Origin: Bacteroides graminisolvens DSM 19988 = JCM 15093
GTDB taxonomy: Bacteria; Bacteroidota; Bacteroidia; Bacteroidales; Bacteroidaceae
Assembly (NCBI RefSeq): GCF_000428125.1
Contig: NZ_ATZI01000004.1
Span: 62,001 to 126,000 of the forward strand
Length of the DNA stretch: 64,000 nucleotides
Direction: 5' to 3'
In this document: positions 36,732 to 48,532 of the stretch, one piece after another
Numbering within the stretch: the stretch's first letter is position 1
How the letters are laid out: every line of letters starts with the position of its first letter
Notes under the pieces: model-generated
Seen by the model: the letters and a program-made list of their open reading frames with translations, nothing else
Told to the model about the DNA's origin: nothing
The model's database searches: none
Made by a program: the position numbers and the translations under genes

Positions 36732-39700
36732 ATGAAAAAACAGAGACTTTCAGAAAGGCTTATGATTGAGAAAGTGGGTATCGCTTTAGCAATCTGTCTG
36801 GTCTTTCTGTTGAATGTTCAATTCCTGAACGCACAAAATTCAACAATTAATGTAAGAGGTGTAGTGACCGATGGATCGGGTGAACCCATTATAGGTGCCA
36901 GTGTGGTGCAAAAGGGTAATACCTCTCGCGGTACCATTACCGACCTCGATGGTGCTTTTACCCTTCAGGGTGTGCCTGCTACCGGTACACTCGTAATCAC
37001 TTACATAGGTTACAAAACTGTGGAGTTGCCCTTGCGTGGCAAAACTCAGGTGAGCGTTAAGCTCGAGGAAGATACTAAAACACTTGAAGAAGTAGTGGTA
37101 GTAGGTTATGGTAGCATGCGTAAGAAAGATCTTACGGGGTCGGTCGTGCAGATTAACCCAACTAAAATTGCTGATCAGAACCCCGGTACTGTGCAAGATT
37201 TGTTGCGTGGTACACCCGGTTTGCAGATTGGTTACTCGTCTTCGGCCAAGAGTGAACCCTCTATTCAGCTTCGTGGACAGAACTCGCTTTATACTGAAGG
37301 TTCGCACAACGCACCTCTTATTATACTTGATGGTATGGCTTTCGGTGGCGAACTGAGTGAAATTAACCCCGATGACATTGCGCAGATTGACGTACTGAAA
37401 GATGCTTCTTCGGCAGCCGTTTACGGAGCCAAAGCAGCAAGTGGTGTACTCATTATTACCACTAAGAAAGGTAAGGAAGGCAAGCCAGTTATAAACATTG
37501 GTGTCAACATGGCTGCGAATACTAAGGCTGCCTATCGCGATGTGTTCAGTCCTTCGGAGTACATGACTTACCGTGAAGACTGGTTCAAAGCTACTACTTA
37601 TGGTTATGATGAAAATGGAAATTGGGGTTACTATTCAAAAAGTAGCGGTGTTCCTGCAGGTTACTATGACCATTATAACAACCTCTCAAAGTATGGTACG
37701 ACTTCTGATCAGTGGTCTACTTCCGGAGCCAAGACTTTGCAAAATGGTGAGAGCCTCGAATCACTCTACGCTCGTCGTATGGGTCTCGATGCCGATGCTG
37801 CTTTGGTGATGCAGAATTACCTGGCCGGCAAGACTTACGATTGGAACAAAGCTGTATTCCGTACCGGTATTAATCAGGACTATAACGCCAGCATTTCCGG
37901 AGCTACCGACAAAGTGAATTACTATTTGAGCTTCGGCTATCTGAATAATGAGGGGGCCATTCAGGGTGATGACTATCACGCTTTCCGCTCCAACATGAAG
38001 ATTAATGCCAAAGTTACCAATTGGTTAGAAGTAGGAGCCAACGTAAACTTCCAAGATCGTAGCGACGAATCAAGCGCTGTGCCTCTGGGAAGCAACTATT
38101 GGGACAGTAACCAACTTCGTCAATCGCCTTACTCACTTCGTTGGGACGATGAGGGCAACGAATTGCAATATCCTACCAGTGGCAATCCAACGAATGGTGG
38201 TTATAACTATCATTTCGAAGATCAGTATAACGAATTGGAAAAGGGCTACACTGTACTTAACACCATCTTCAATGCGAAGTTGACACTGCCGCTAGGTATT
38301 ACCTATCAGTTCAACATCGCTCCACGCTACCAGTGGTTCTATGATCGCTATTTTATGTCTTCCGAGTTGCCCAACAGCACGCCTGCCGAACGCGGCGTAA
38401 ACCGTAACACATCGAAGAACTTTGATTGGAACCTAAATAACACCCTGACTTGGGATCAAACTTTTGACAAGCACCACTTTACTGTCACCTTGGTGCAGGA
38501 AGCTGAAGAGAAGCGCTACTGGTATGACGAAATACATGCCCGCAACATTACTCCTTCCGACGCGCTTGGATTCCACTACGTTTCTGGGGCCGACAAGGAG
38601 CAAAGTTCTTTTTACACCAACGATACACATTCGCAGGCTGCCGCCTATCTGGGTCGTTTGTTCTATGGCTACAACGATCGTTATATGTTTACCGGTACTG
38701 TACGTCGTGATGGTTATTCAGCTTTCGGTTCGAATAATCCGTGGGCTACATTCTGGTCTGTGGGAGGTAGCTGGGTGTTCTCAGAAGAAAGTTTCATCAA
38801 ACAACCTTGGCTGGATTATGGTAAGTTGCGCGTATCTTACGGTACAAACGGTAACCGTTCGCTAAAAGACACTTATCTGGCACTTTCTAATCTTTCCAAT
38901 GGCGGAGTGATGGGCTATTACAACAGCGACGGTAGTGCGGCTGTTATTCAGGCATTGGAAATCAGTCGCTTGGGTAACCCCAACTTAGAGTGGGAAAAAA
39001 CTACGGCTTATAATGTAGGTCTCGACTTCTCCGTATTGGACAGCCGCTTCACCGGTAGCGTGGAATGGTACTACAAAAAGACGCATGACATGATTATGAA
39101 CCAACGCTTGCCTAACTTCACCGGTTTTAGCAGCATCACCACCAACTTGGGTGAGGTAACTAACTCGGGTTTTGAACTGACCCTCAACTCCCGCAACATG
39201 GAAATCAAGAACTTTACTTGGAATACCTCTTTCGGATTCTCTTATAATAAAAACCGCATCAATCACCTTTATTATGAGTATGACGAAAACGGAAAGGAAA
39301 TAAATGATACCAGCAACAAATGGTATATCGGCAAGCCTGTTGGTGAAATCTGGGATTTTGAAGTAGACGGTATCTGGCAGCTCAACGAAGCAGCCGAAGC
39401 GGCTAAGGTGAACCAAAAACCTGGTGACCCGAAAGTGGTGAATCACTATACGGCCGACGATAAAGAAGACGGTACTCCCGTGTATAATGACAAAGATAAA
39501 GTGTATCAGGGTACCACAGCTCCTCCTATCTATTGGAACTTGCGCAATGATTTCACGTTCCTCAAGGACTTCACATTCTCTTTCTCCATGTATTCTTATA
39601 TGGGTCACAAGAGCCAGGCTGGTTATTATTTGAACGGTGACAATTCCGGTTCTATGTTCACTCAAACGTCTAACACTTACAAGAAAGAGTACTGGACACC

Positions 39701-39980
39701 CGAGAATCCTACTAACGACTATGCTCGCCTGAATGCAGTAGGTCCTAGCGGAGCCACTGGTGTTCAGAAAGTTTACAACCGCAACTTTGTACGTTTGGAT
39801 AACATCACCCTTGGTTACACGTTGCCTGTGAAGTTCACCCGCAAGTATCAGATAGAGAAAATACGCCTAACAGCCGGTGTTAATAACGTTTGCACGTTCG
39901 ATAGCTGGGATTATGGTGACCCTGAAACAGGTGGCTTCTCAAATCGCCAATTTCAGTTTGGTATCAATGTTACACTCTAA
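36732..39980 (+). CDS. SusC-like TonB-dependent outer-membrane transporter (third pair)
   Basis: This 1082-residue receptor has a signal peptide (about 1-35), a CarboxypepD_reg-like domain (about 40-118, GVVTDGSGEPIIGASVVQKG), a TonB-box-like EVVVVGYG, a plug (PLIILDGMAFGG, YGAKAASGVLIITTKK) and the barrel ending in FQFGINVTL. It has no STN domain, unlike the receptor at 19947, so HTCS control is more likely. It heads the operon with susD (14 bp downstream) and five enzyme genes. A galactan or arabinogalactan fragment is the probable cargo. Confidence 0.95.
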   Translation: MKKQRLSERLMIEKVGIALAICLVFLLNVQFLNAQNSTINVRGVVTDGSGEPIIGASVVQKGNTSRGTITDLDGAFTLQGVPATGTLVITYIGYKTVELPLRGKTQVSVKLEEDTKTLEEVVVVGYGSMRKKDLTGSVVQINPTKIADQNPGTVQDLLRGTPGLQIGYSSSAKSEPSIQLRGQNSLYTEGSHNAPLIILDGMAFGGELSEINPDDIAQIDVLKDASSAAVYGAKAASGVLIITTKKGKEGKPVINIGVNMAANTKAAYRDVFSPSEYMTYREDWFKATTYGYDENGNWGYYSKSSGVPAGYYDHYNNLSKYGTTSDQWSTSGAKTLQNGESLESLYARRMGLDADAALVMQNYLAGKTYDWNKAVFRTGINQDYNASISGATDKVNYYLSFGYLNNEGAIQGDDYHAFRSNMKINAKVTNWLEVGANVNFQDRSDESSAVPLGSNYWDSNQLRQSPYSLRWDDEGNELQYPTSGNPTNGGYNYHFEDQYNELEKGYTVLNTIFNAKLTLPLGITYQFNIAPRYQWFYDRYFMSSELPNSTPAERGVNRNTSKNFDWNLNNTLTWDQTFDKHHFTVTLVQEAEEKRYWYDEIHARNITPSDALGFHYVSGADKEQSSFYTNDTHSQAAAYLGRLFYGYNDRYMFTGTVRRDGYSAFGSNNPWATFWSVGGSWVFSEESFIKQPWLDYGKLRVSYGTNGNRSLKDTYLALSNLSNGGVMGYYNSDGSAAVIQALEISRLGNPNLEWEKTTAYNVGLDFSVLDSRFTGSVEWYYKKTHDMIMNQRLPNFTGFSSITTNLGEVTNSGFELTLNSRNMEIKNFTWNTSFGFSYNKNRINHLYYEYDENGKEINDTSNKWYIGKPVGEIWDFEVDGIWQLNEAAEAAKVNQKPGDPKVVNHYTADDKEDGTPVYNDKDKVYQGTTAPPIYWNLRNDFTFLKDFTFSFSMYSYMGHKSQAGYYLNGDNSGSMFTQTSNTYKKEYWTPENPTNDYARLNAVGPSGATGVQKVYNRNFVRLDNITLGYTLPVKFTRKYQIEKIRLTAGVNNVCTFDSWDYGDPETGGFSNRQFQFGINVTL

Positions 39981-39994
39981 AATCGTAAACCAAT

Positions 39995-42025
39995 ATGAAA
40001 CAGTATATCAATACCTTATTATATAGAAGCAGCAAGTTTGTAGCTCTAGCAGCTACAATGACTGCTTGTACCGACTCGTTCCTTGAGCAAGACCCGCTTT
40101 CATTTTACGAGCCCACCGCTACTTACTCTACGGAATCAGGTTTGCAGTCGGCCCTCACCATGTGTGACAAGCAGTTGAAAACCTATATCCTCGATGGTAA
40201 CTGGAACAACGTGGGACTTGCCACCAACTATTACCTAACCGACGTAGGTATGTATGCCAAGACCGATATGGGTGGTGGTTTCCAAGATAACTTCGATGCT
40301 AAACTGACTCCCACTTCGGGTATGTCGGGTGGTGGCGACGGTAACTTCATGCAGCGTTTCTGGGATCAGGGATTCAATGCCGTGAAGTACGCTAACTCTG
40401 TACTCTCGTACGTTGACAAAGTACAAGGCCTTGCTGATGACATTCGTGACGCTTACAAGGGTCGCGCTTATTTCCACAGAGCCTATGCTTACTATAACCT
40501 GACTTTGCAGTTCGGTGATATCCCCTTAATCACTAAACTGATGACTTCACCCAAACAAGACTACAAGTCTACCAGCAAAGAGGCCATCTTCAAGATGCTG
40601 GTGCACGATCTTGAGTTTGCCGTTCAGCACGTCCCTTCACAACAAAACATGTCGTATATAGGTATGGTAAATCAAGAAGCTTGTATGCACCTTTTGGTGA
40701 AATGCTATCTCGTGACGGGAGAATACGCTAAGGCAGAGCAGACCGCTACCGAACTTATCACCAATCATGGTTTGCACTTAATGTTGGAACCTTTCGGTAC
40801 GTGGCAGCCTTCCGGCAACGAGAAGACATGGAAAGTTACCCGCAATGTTGTGTGGGATCTTCACCGCACACCTAACATTTGTCACTCGGCAAACAAAGAA
40901 CTTATTATGCCTATTATTAACTCCAACGACCAGAACTTTACCACGTATAACATTATGCGTGCAAACTTCGCCCATTGGAGCAACAGTGTAATTCGCGATC
41001 CTCATGGTCTGGCTTCTCCGGCTTCCAACTATGCTCGTAATAATAGCAATTACAACGCCGAACTCGACTGGGTTCGTGTGGCTGGTCGAGGCATTGCTTT
41101 GAATCGTACTTCCTATCACTATAACAAAACTATCTGGAATTATGACGGTGAAACAGACTGGCAAGATCTTCGCCACAACCGCGAGGTGGGCAACTGGATG
41201 GAAATGGAAGATTTCAAATACAACAACCCCAAATCCAGCTGGTACGGCAAGAACTATCAACTTTACGCTACTGAAGACTATGGTAACAACGGTTTAGGAG
41301 GTCCTCTTGTTAGGAAAGGTGATATTCTTTGTTCAGATACTATCCGTAGTTGGTATCCTACGCCTCTTTATCAACTTTATATTCTCGATGCGGTAGCCGA
41401 GGCTAACCAGGGAGCCAACCAGTTCCAAGGTGCTCAAGGTAAAGGCTGTAACGGTGACATGTATTTGTTCCGCTTGGCAGACACTTACCTGCTGCGTGCT
41501 GAGGCTCGCTTCTATCAAGGTAATGCCAGCGGTGCGGCTCAAGACGTGAATGCCGTTCGTCAGCGTGCTAATGCCAAGAAGATGTACACCACTGTTACTA
41601 TAGGTGACATCATGGACGAACGTGCCCGTGAACTTTATATGGAAGAGTTCCGTCAGGCTGAAATGGCTCGCGTTTCCTGGTGTCTTGCTAAGAGTGGTAA
41701 ACCCGACGAATGGGGTAACACTTACGATATCAACACGTGGGATAAGCAGGATGGTACTGATCTCACTGGCGGTAGCTATTGGTATAAACGTTGCACCACT
41801 TACAACGTCTTCAATCGCCCGTATGGTAAGGGACAACAGGGAAGTCAGGCTTTTGAGTACAAGGTGAACAAACATAACATCTTCTGGCCCGTGCCTAACT
41901 CTGCCATTACTGCTAACAATAAGGCCGATCTTCGCCAAAACTTCGGTTATGACGGTTACAGCGACCAGATTCCTATGTGGACAAACTGGGAAGAAGCTGT
42001 GGCTGATGAAGGCGGTAGTAATTAA
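39995..42025 (+). CDS. SusD/RagB-family nutrient-binding lipoprotein (large)
   Basis: This 676-residue lipoprotein has its Cys in ATMTACTDSF (about C25). SusD features include the helical YKGRAYFHRAYAYYNLTLQFGDIP segment (about 152-175, broken here only for reading) and DIMDERARELYMEEFRQAEM (about 545). It is over 100 residues longer than the usual SusD, with extra loop sequence at about 270-450, possibly an enlarged binding face. A strong terminator-like hairpin lies 50 bp after the stop. Confidence 0.93.
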   Translation: MKQYINTLLYRSSKFVALAATMTACTDSFLEQDPLSFYEPTATYSTESGLQSALTMCDKQLKTYILDGNWNNVGLATNYYLTDVGMYAKTDMGGGFQDNFDAKLTPTSGMSGGGDGNFMQRFWDQGFNAVKYANSVLSYVDKVQGLADDIRDAYKGRAYFHRAYAYYNLTLQFGDIPLITKLMTSPKQDYKSTSKEAIFKMLVHDLEFAVQHVPSQQNMSYIGMVNQEACMHLLVKCYLVTGEYAKAEQTATELITNHGLHLMLEPFGTWQPSGNEKTWKVTRNVVWDLHRTPNICHSANKELIMPIINSNDQNFTTYNIMRANFAHWSNSVIRDPHGLASPASNYARNNSNYNAELDWVRVAGRGIALNRTSYHYNKTIWNYDGETDWQDLRHNREVGNWMEMEDFKYNNPKSSWYGKNYQLYATEDYGNNGLGGPLVRKGDILCSDTIRSWYPTPLYQLYILDAVAEANQGANQFQGAQGKGCNGDMYLFRLADTYLLRAEARFYQGNASGAAQDVNAVRQRANAKKMYTTVTIGDIMDERARELYMEEFRQAEMARVSWCLAKSGKPDEWGNTYDINTWDKQDGTDLTGGSYWYKRCTTYNVFNRPYGKGQQGSQAFEYKVNKHNIFWPVPNSAITANNKADLRQNFGYDGYSDQIPMWTNWEEAVADEGGSN

Positions 42026-42075
42026 TAACCTATTAGTTTGATCTTTTCAATAGGTCTTCTATAAATTTGTTTAAC

Positions 42076-42122
42076 GGGTGGGGCAGGTCTCTCCTGGGTG
42101 AAAGCTTGCCCCGCCCTTTTTT
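42076..42122 (+). terminator. Intrinsic terminator after the third susD
   Basis: GGGTGGGGCAGG (42076-42087) pairs with CTTGCCCCGCCC (42105-42116) through ten Watson-Crick and two G-U pairs, followed by TTTTTTCTTTG. It is a textbook intrinsic terminator inside the operon, so enzyme genes downstream probably receive only read-through or have their own promoter in 42123-42189. Confidence 0.75.
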
Positions 42123-42189
42123 CTTTGATGCACAGGTTAATACTATGCTGTATATAGGTTTCGACTAAATCAACAAACAACATAACAGG

Positions 42190-44103
42190 ATGAGAAAGAA
42201 AATAATGGTAAAAGTGTTATTTCTGCTGTTTCTACTTGCTCCGGCAAACATGCTTGGGCAAAGCACATACAAACTTGTCTGGAGTGACGAGTTTAACAAA
42301 CCTGGTAAGCCCGACAGTACCGTATGGAGTTTTGAAGATGGATTTGTGCGTAACGAGGAACTGCAATGGTATCAGCCTGACAATGCTTTTTGCGAAAAGG
42401 GCTTATTGATTATTGAAGGTAGAAAAGAGAAAGTAAGGAACACAGAATACAAGAAAGAGGGTAAGAGCTGGAAACAGGCACGTAAGTATGCTTTTTATAC
42501 ATCGTCTTCCCTAAAAACGGCCGGTAAAAAAGAGTTTTTATACGGACGGATAGAGGTTCGTGCCAAGATACCCGTTGGGGGAGGTGCGTGGCCTGCTATA
42601 TGGACATTAGGCAATAACATGGAATGGCCTTCGTGTGGTGAAATTGATATCATGGAATATTACCGTATTCAGGGAATACCACACATCTTGGCTAATGCTG
42701 CCTGGGGCACGGATGCCCGGTATCATGCCATGTGGAACAGTAAAAAGATTCCTTTTGACTACTTCTTGCAAAAGGACAAGGAATGGGCTTCTAAATTTCA
42801 CATCTGGCGTATGGATTGGGACGAAGAAGCAATCAGACTTTATTTAGATAACGAACTGCTTAACGAAATACCGTTGAGCCAAACCACAAACGGTTCGCTG
42901 GGCAATCATCAGAATCCGTTTAAACAACCTCATTATATCTTATTGAATCTGGCCCTTGGCGGGGTGAACGGCGGTGAACCCGATGATAAAGCTTTCCCCA
43001 TGAGATATGAAATAGATTATGTCAGGGTGTACCGGAAAGAAAAGATGATTCGCTCGGGTGAGTTATGGCCCGATAACGAAGGCAATCATATTAATGCTCA
43101 CGGCGGTGGCGTACTTCATTTTGGTAATAAATATTATTGGTTTGGAGAGCATAAGAGTGCCACAACCAGTTCGGCGCTGGTTGGAGTGACTTGTTATTCG
43201 TCAACTGATTTGTGTAACTGGACCAACGAAGGAGTTGCCTTGTCGGTTTCGGATGATCCTGCCAGTGACATCGTAAAAGGATGTATTATAGAACGTCCTA
43301 AAGTTATTTATAACAATAAAACAAAGAAATTTGTCATGTGGTTCCATTTGGAGCTAAAGGACAAAGGCTATGCTGCTGCTCGTGCCGCTGTAGCGGTTAG
43401 TGATCAAGCAACAGGGCCTTATCAGTTTATCGGATCTTTCCGTGCCAATCCGGGTGTTTATCCGTTTGATATGCCTCAGGAACTGAAAAATAAGCAGTTG
43501 AAATTGGAAGATTATAAGGAATGGTGGACTCCCAAGTGGTATGAAGCGGTGAATAACGGACTTTTCATTCAAAGAGATTTGGCCGGCGGACAGATGTCGA
43601 GAGACATGACTTTGTTCGTTGATGAGGATGGTAAGGCGTATCACATTTATTCTTCGGAAGAGAATCTGACGTTACACATTGCCGAGCTGAATGATGACTA
43701 TCTGGGTTATACAGGAAAATACATGAGAGTGGCTCCTGCCGGACACAACGAGGCGCCTGCCATCTTTAAAAAAGACGGAATGTATTGGATGATTACTTCG
43801 GGTTGTACCGGTTGGGCACCCAATGAGGCGCGTATGTTCTCGGCTCCGTCTATCTGGGGACCGTGGACAAAACATCCTAATCCGTGTACGGGGGAAAATG
43901 CAAAAATAACATACGGTGGACAAAGTACTTACATATTAACGCTTCAGGGTGAGCCAAATAAGTATATCTTTATGGCTGATATCTGGAGACCGAAGAATCC
44001 CATTGATGCGCGTTACATCTGGCTACCTGTTCAGTTTGATGATAAAGGCGTGCCGTTCCTGAAATGGATAGATGAGTGGAGTCCGGCCGAATGGATAAAG
44101 TGA
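42190..44103 (+). CDS. GH16-GH43 (subfamily 24-like) fusion, probable endo/exo-galactanase
   Basis: This 637-residue secreted protein (signal about 1-23) has two catalytic domains. Residues about 27-285 are GH16 with the motif GEIDIME (E151, D153, E156). Residues about 290-637 are a five-bladed GH43 propeller with NAHGGGVLHF, WFGEH, ERPKVIYN and a late EAPAIFKKDGMYWMI. The NAHGGG start lacks the usual GH43 Asp-Pro. It is what I remember for subfamily 24, which holds exo-beta-1,3-galactanases. The pair would act on a beta-1,3-galactan backbone by internal cuts and end-on release. The assignment of domains is firm; the substrate is inferred from subfamily and context. Confidence 0.85.
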   Translation: MRKKIMVKVLFLLFLLAPANMLGQSTYKLVWSDEFNKPGKPDSTVWSFEDGFVRNEELQWYQPDNAFCEKGLLIIEGRKEKVRNTEYKKEGKSWKQARKYAFYTSSSLKTAGKKEFLYGRIEVRAKIPVGGGAWPAIWTLGNNMEWPSCGEIDIMEYYRIQGIPHILANAAWGTDARYHAMWNSKKIPFDYFLQKDKEWASKFHIWRMDWDEEAIRLYLDNELLNEIPLSQTTNGSLGNHQNPFKQPHYILLNLALGGVNGGEPDDKAFPMRYEIDYVRVYRKEKMIRSGELWPDNEGNHINAHGGGVLHFGNKYYWFGEHKSATTSSALVGVTCYSSTDLCNWTNEGVALSVSDDPASDIVKGCIIERPKVIYNNKTKKFVMWFHLELKDKGYAAARAAVAVSDQATGPYQFIGSFRANPGVYPFDMPQELKNKQLKLEDYKEWWTPKWYEAVNNGLFIQRDLAGGQMSRDMTLFVDEDGKAYHIYSSEENLTLHIAELNDDYLGYTGKYMRVAPAGHNEAPAIFKKDGMYWMITSGCTGWAPNEARMFSAPSIWGPWTKHPNPCTGENAKITYGGQSTYILTLQGEPNKYIFMADIWRPKNPIDARYIWLPVQFDDKGVPFLKWIDEWSPAEWIK

Positions 44104-44127
44104 ATTAATACCAATGTTTAAGATACC

Positions 44128-45375
44128 ATGAAAATGAAACAGAACATTTTTGTATGGCTGCTATTGGCCTGTTTCTTACCTGTTCAGTTTGCACAGGCAA
44201 AGAAAAAAGTAGAAAAAGAACCCGACGACCGCACTTATTGGTGTAACCTGATGTATCGCATGGCTGCTCCTGTGTTAAGTAACATGAGTGAAGGCAAGCT
44301 GCAACAAAATATGCAGGTGGAAGTAAGTCCCACGTGGGATGGCAGAGACAAGGCAGTAACTTATATGGAATGTTTTGGCCGACTAATGGCGGGCTTGGCC
44401 CCTTGGTTAGCTTTACCGGATGACAATACTCCCGAAGGGTTTCAACGCAAGCAACTTCGCCAATGGGCATTGAAGGCATACGCTCAGTCGGTTGACCCTG
44501 CCAGTGCTGATTACTTGTTGTGGAGAAAAGAGGGACAGCCTTTGGTGGATGCGGCTTACATTGCCAACAGTTTTCTGCGTGCTTATGATAGCTTGTGGAT
44601 GCCTTTAGATAGTCTGACCAAAGAACGTTATATCTCCGAATTTAAACAGTTACGTCGTGTGGACCCTCCGTATACAAACTGGTTACTATTCTCCGCTACC
44701 ATTGAAACGTTTTTGATGAAAGCCGGTGCCGGTTCTGATAATTACCGCATCAATTCGGCTTTGCGCAAGGTGGAAGAATGGTATGTAGGCGATGGATGGT
44801 ATTCAGACGGTCCGAGCTTTGCCTTTGATTATTATAACAGTTACGTGCTTCATCCCATGTATGTGGAATGCCTGGAAGTGGTAACTGATAAAAAGCAGAA
44901 TTGGATTGCTCCCCGCAAACGTTTTGAAACAGCCGTGAAACGCATGCAACGTTTTGGCATGATATTGGAACGCTTCATCTCTCCCGAAGGTACTTTCCCT
45001 GTTTTTGGCCGTTCCATTACCTATCGCACAGGTGTGTTGCAGCCTCTGGCTTTGCTTGCTTTGCGTGAAGAATTGCCCCAATCTCTGCCCAACGGGCAGG
45101 TTCGTGCAGCTATGACTGCTGTCATCAAACGAATGTTTTCTTCGCCGGCTAATTTTAATGAGAAAGGATTTTTGCGTATTGGCTTCAGTTCATATCAGCC
45201 TAACATAGCCGATTGGTATTCCAATAACGGAAGCATGTATCTGGCTTCTTTGGCTTTCTTGCCGTTGGGCTTACCGGCCAATCATCCTTTCTGGACGGAT
45301 GCACCGCAACCGTGGACCTCAAAAAAGGCGTGGGAAGGTGACGATTTTCCTAAAGATCATGCTTATTACGAATAA
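44128..45375 (+). CDS. DUF2264 protein, possible GH154 beta-glucuronidase
   Basis: This 415-residue protein has a signal peptide (about 1-24) and an alpha/alpha-barrel type DUF2264 domain (about 35-400). Conserved-looking segments are TYMECFGRLMAGLAPWL, TNWLLFSATIE, GDGWYSDGPSFAFDYYNSYV and SPEGTFPVFGRS. Part of this family is, to my knowledge, classed as GH154 with beta-glucuronidase activity on plant glycans. A glucuronidase would fit, since arabinogalactan-proteins carry beta-1,6-linked GlcA. It lies 24 bp after the GH16-GH43 gene and 15 bp before GH2. Family is confident; activity is inferred. Confidence 0.8.
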   Translation: MKMKQNIFVWLLLACFLPVQFAQAKKKVEKEPDDRTYWCNLMYRMAAPVLSNMSEGKLQQNMQVEVSPTWDGRDKAVTYMECFGRLMAGLAPWLALPDDNTPEGFQRKQLRQWALKAYAQSVDPASADYLLWRKEGQPLVDAAYIANSFLRAYDSLWMPLDSLTKERYISEFKQLRRVDPPYTNWLLFSATIETFLMKAGAGSDNYRINSALRKVEEWYVGDGWYSDGPSFAFDYYNSYVLHPMYVECLEVVTDKKQNWIAPRKRFETAVKRMQRFGMILERFISPEGTFPVFGRSITYRTGVLQPLALLALREELPQSLPNGQVRAAMTAVIKRMFSSPANFNEKGFLRIGFSSYQPNIADWYSNNGSMYLASLAFLPLGLPANHPFWTDAPQPWTSKKAWEGDDFPKDHAYYE

Positions 45376-45387
45376 ATAAAACACTGA

Positions 45388-48519
<3,132 letters not shown>

Positions 48520-48532
48520 TAGTGTAAGGGTA

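Noticed and set aside
38985-39665. Minus-strand frame of 226 codons inside the third susC
   Set aside because: Long antisense frames are common opposite beta-barrel genes rich in Asn/Thr/Gly codons. Composition is unlike a real protein and no start signals are seen.
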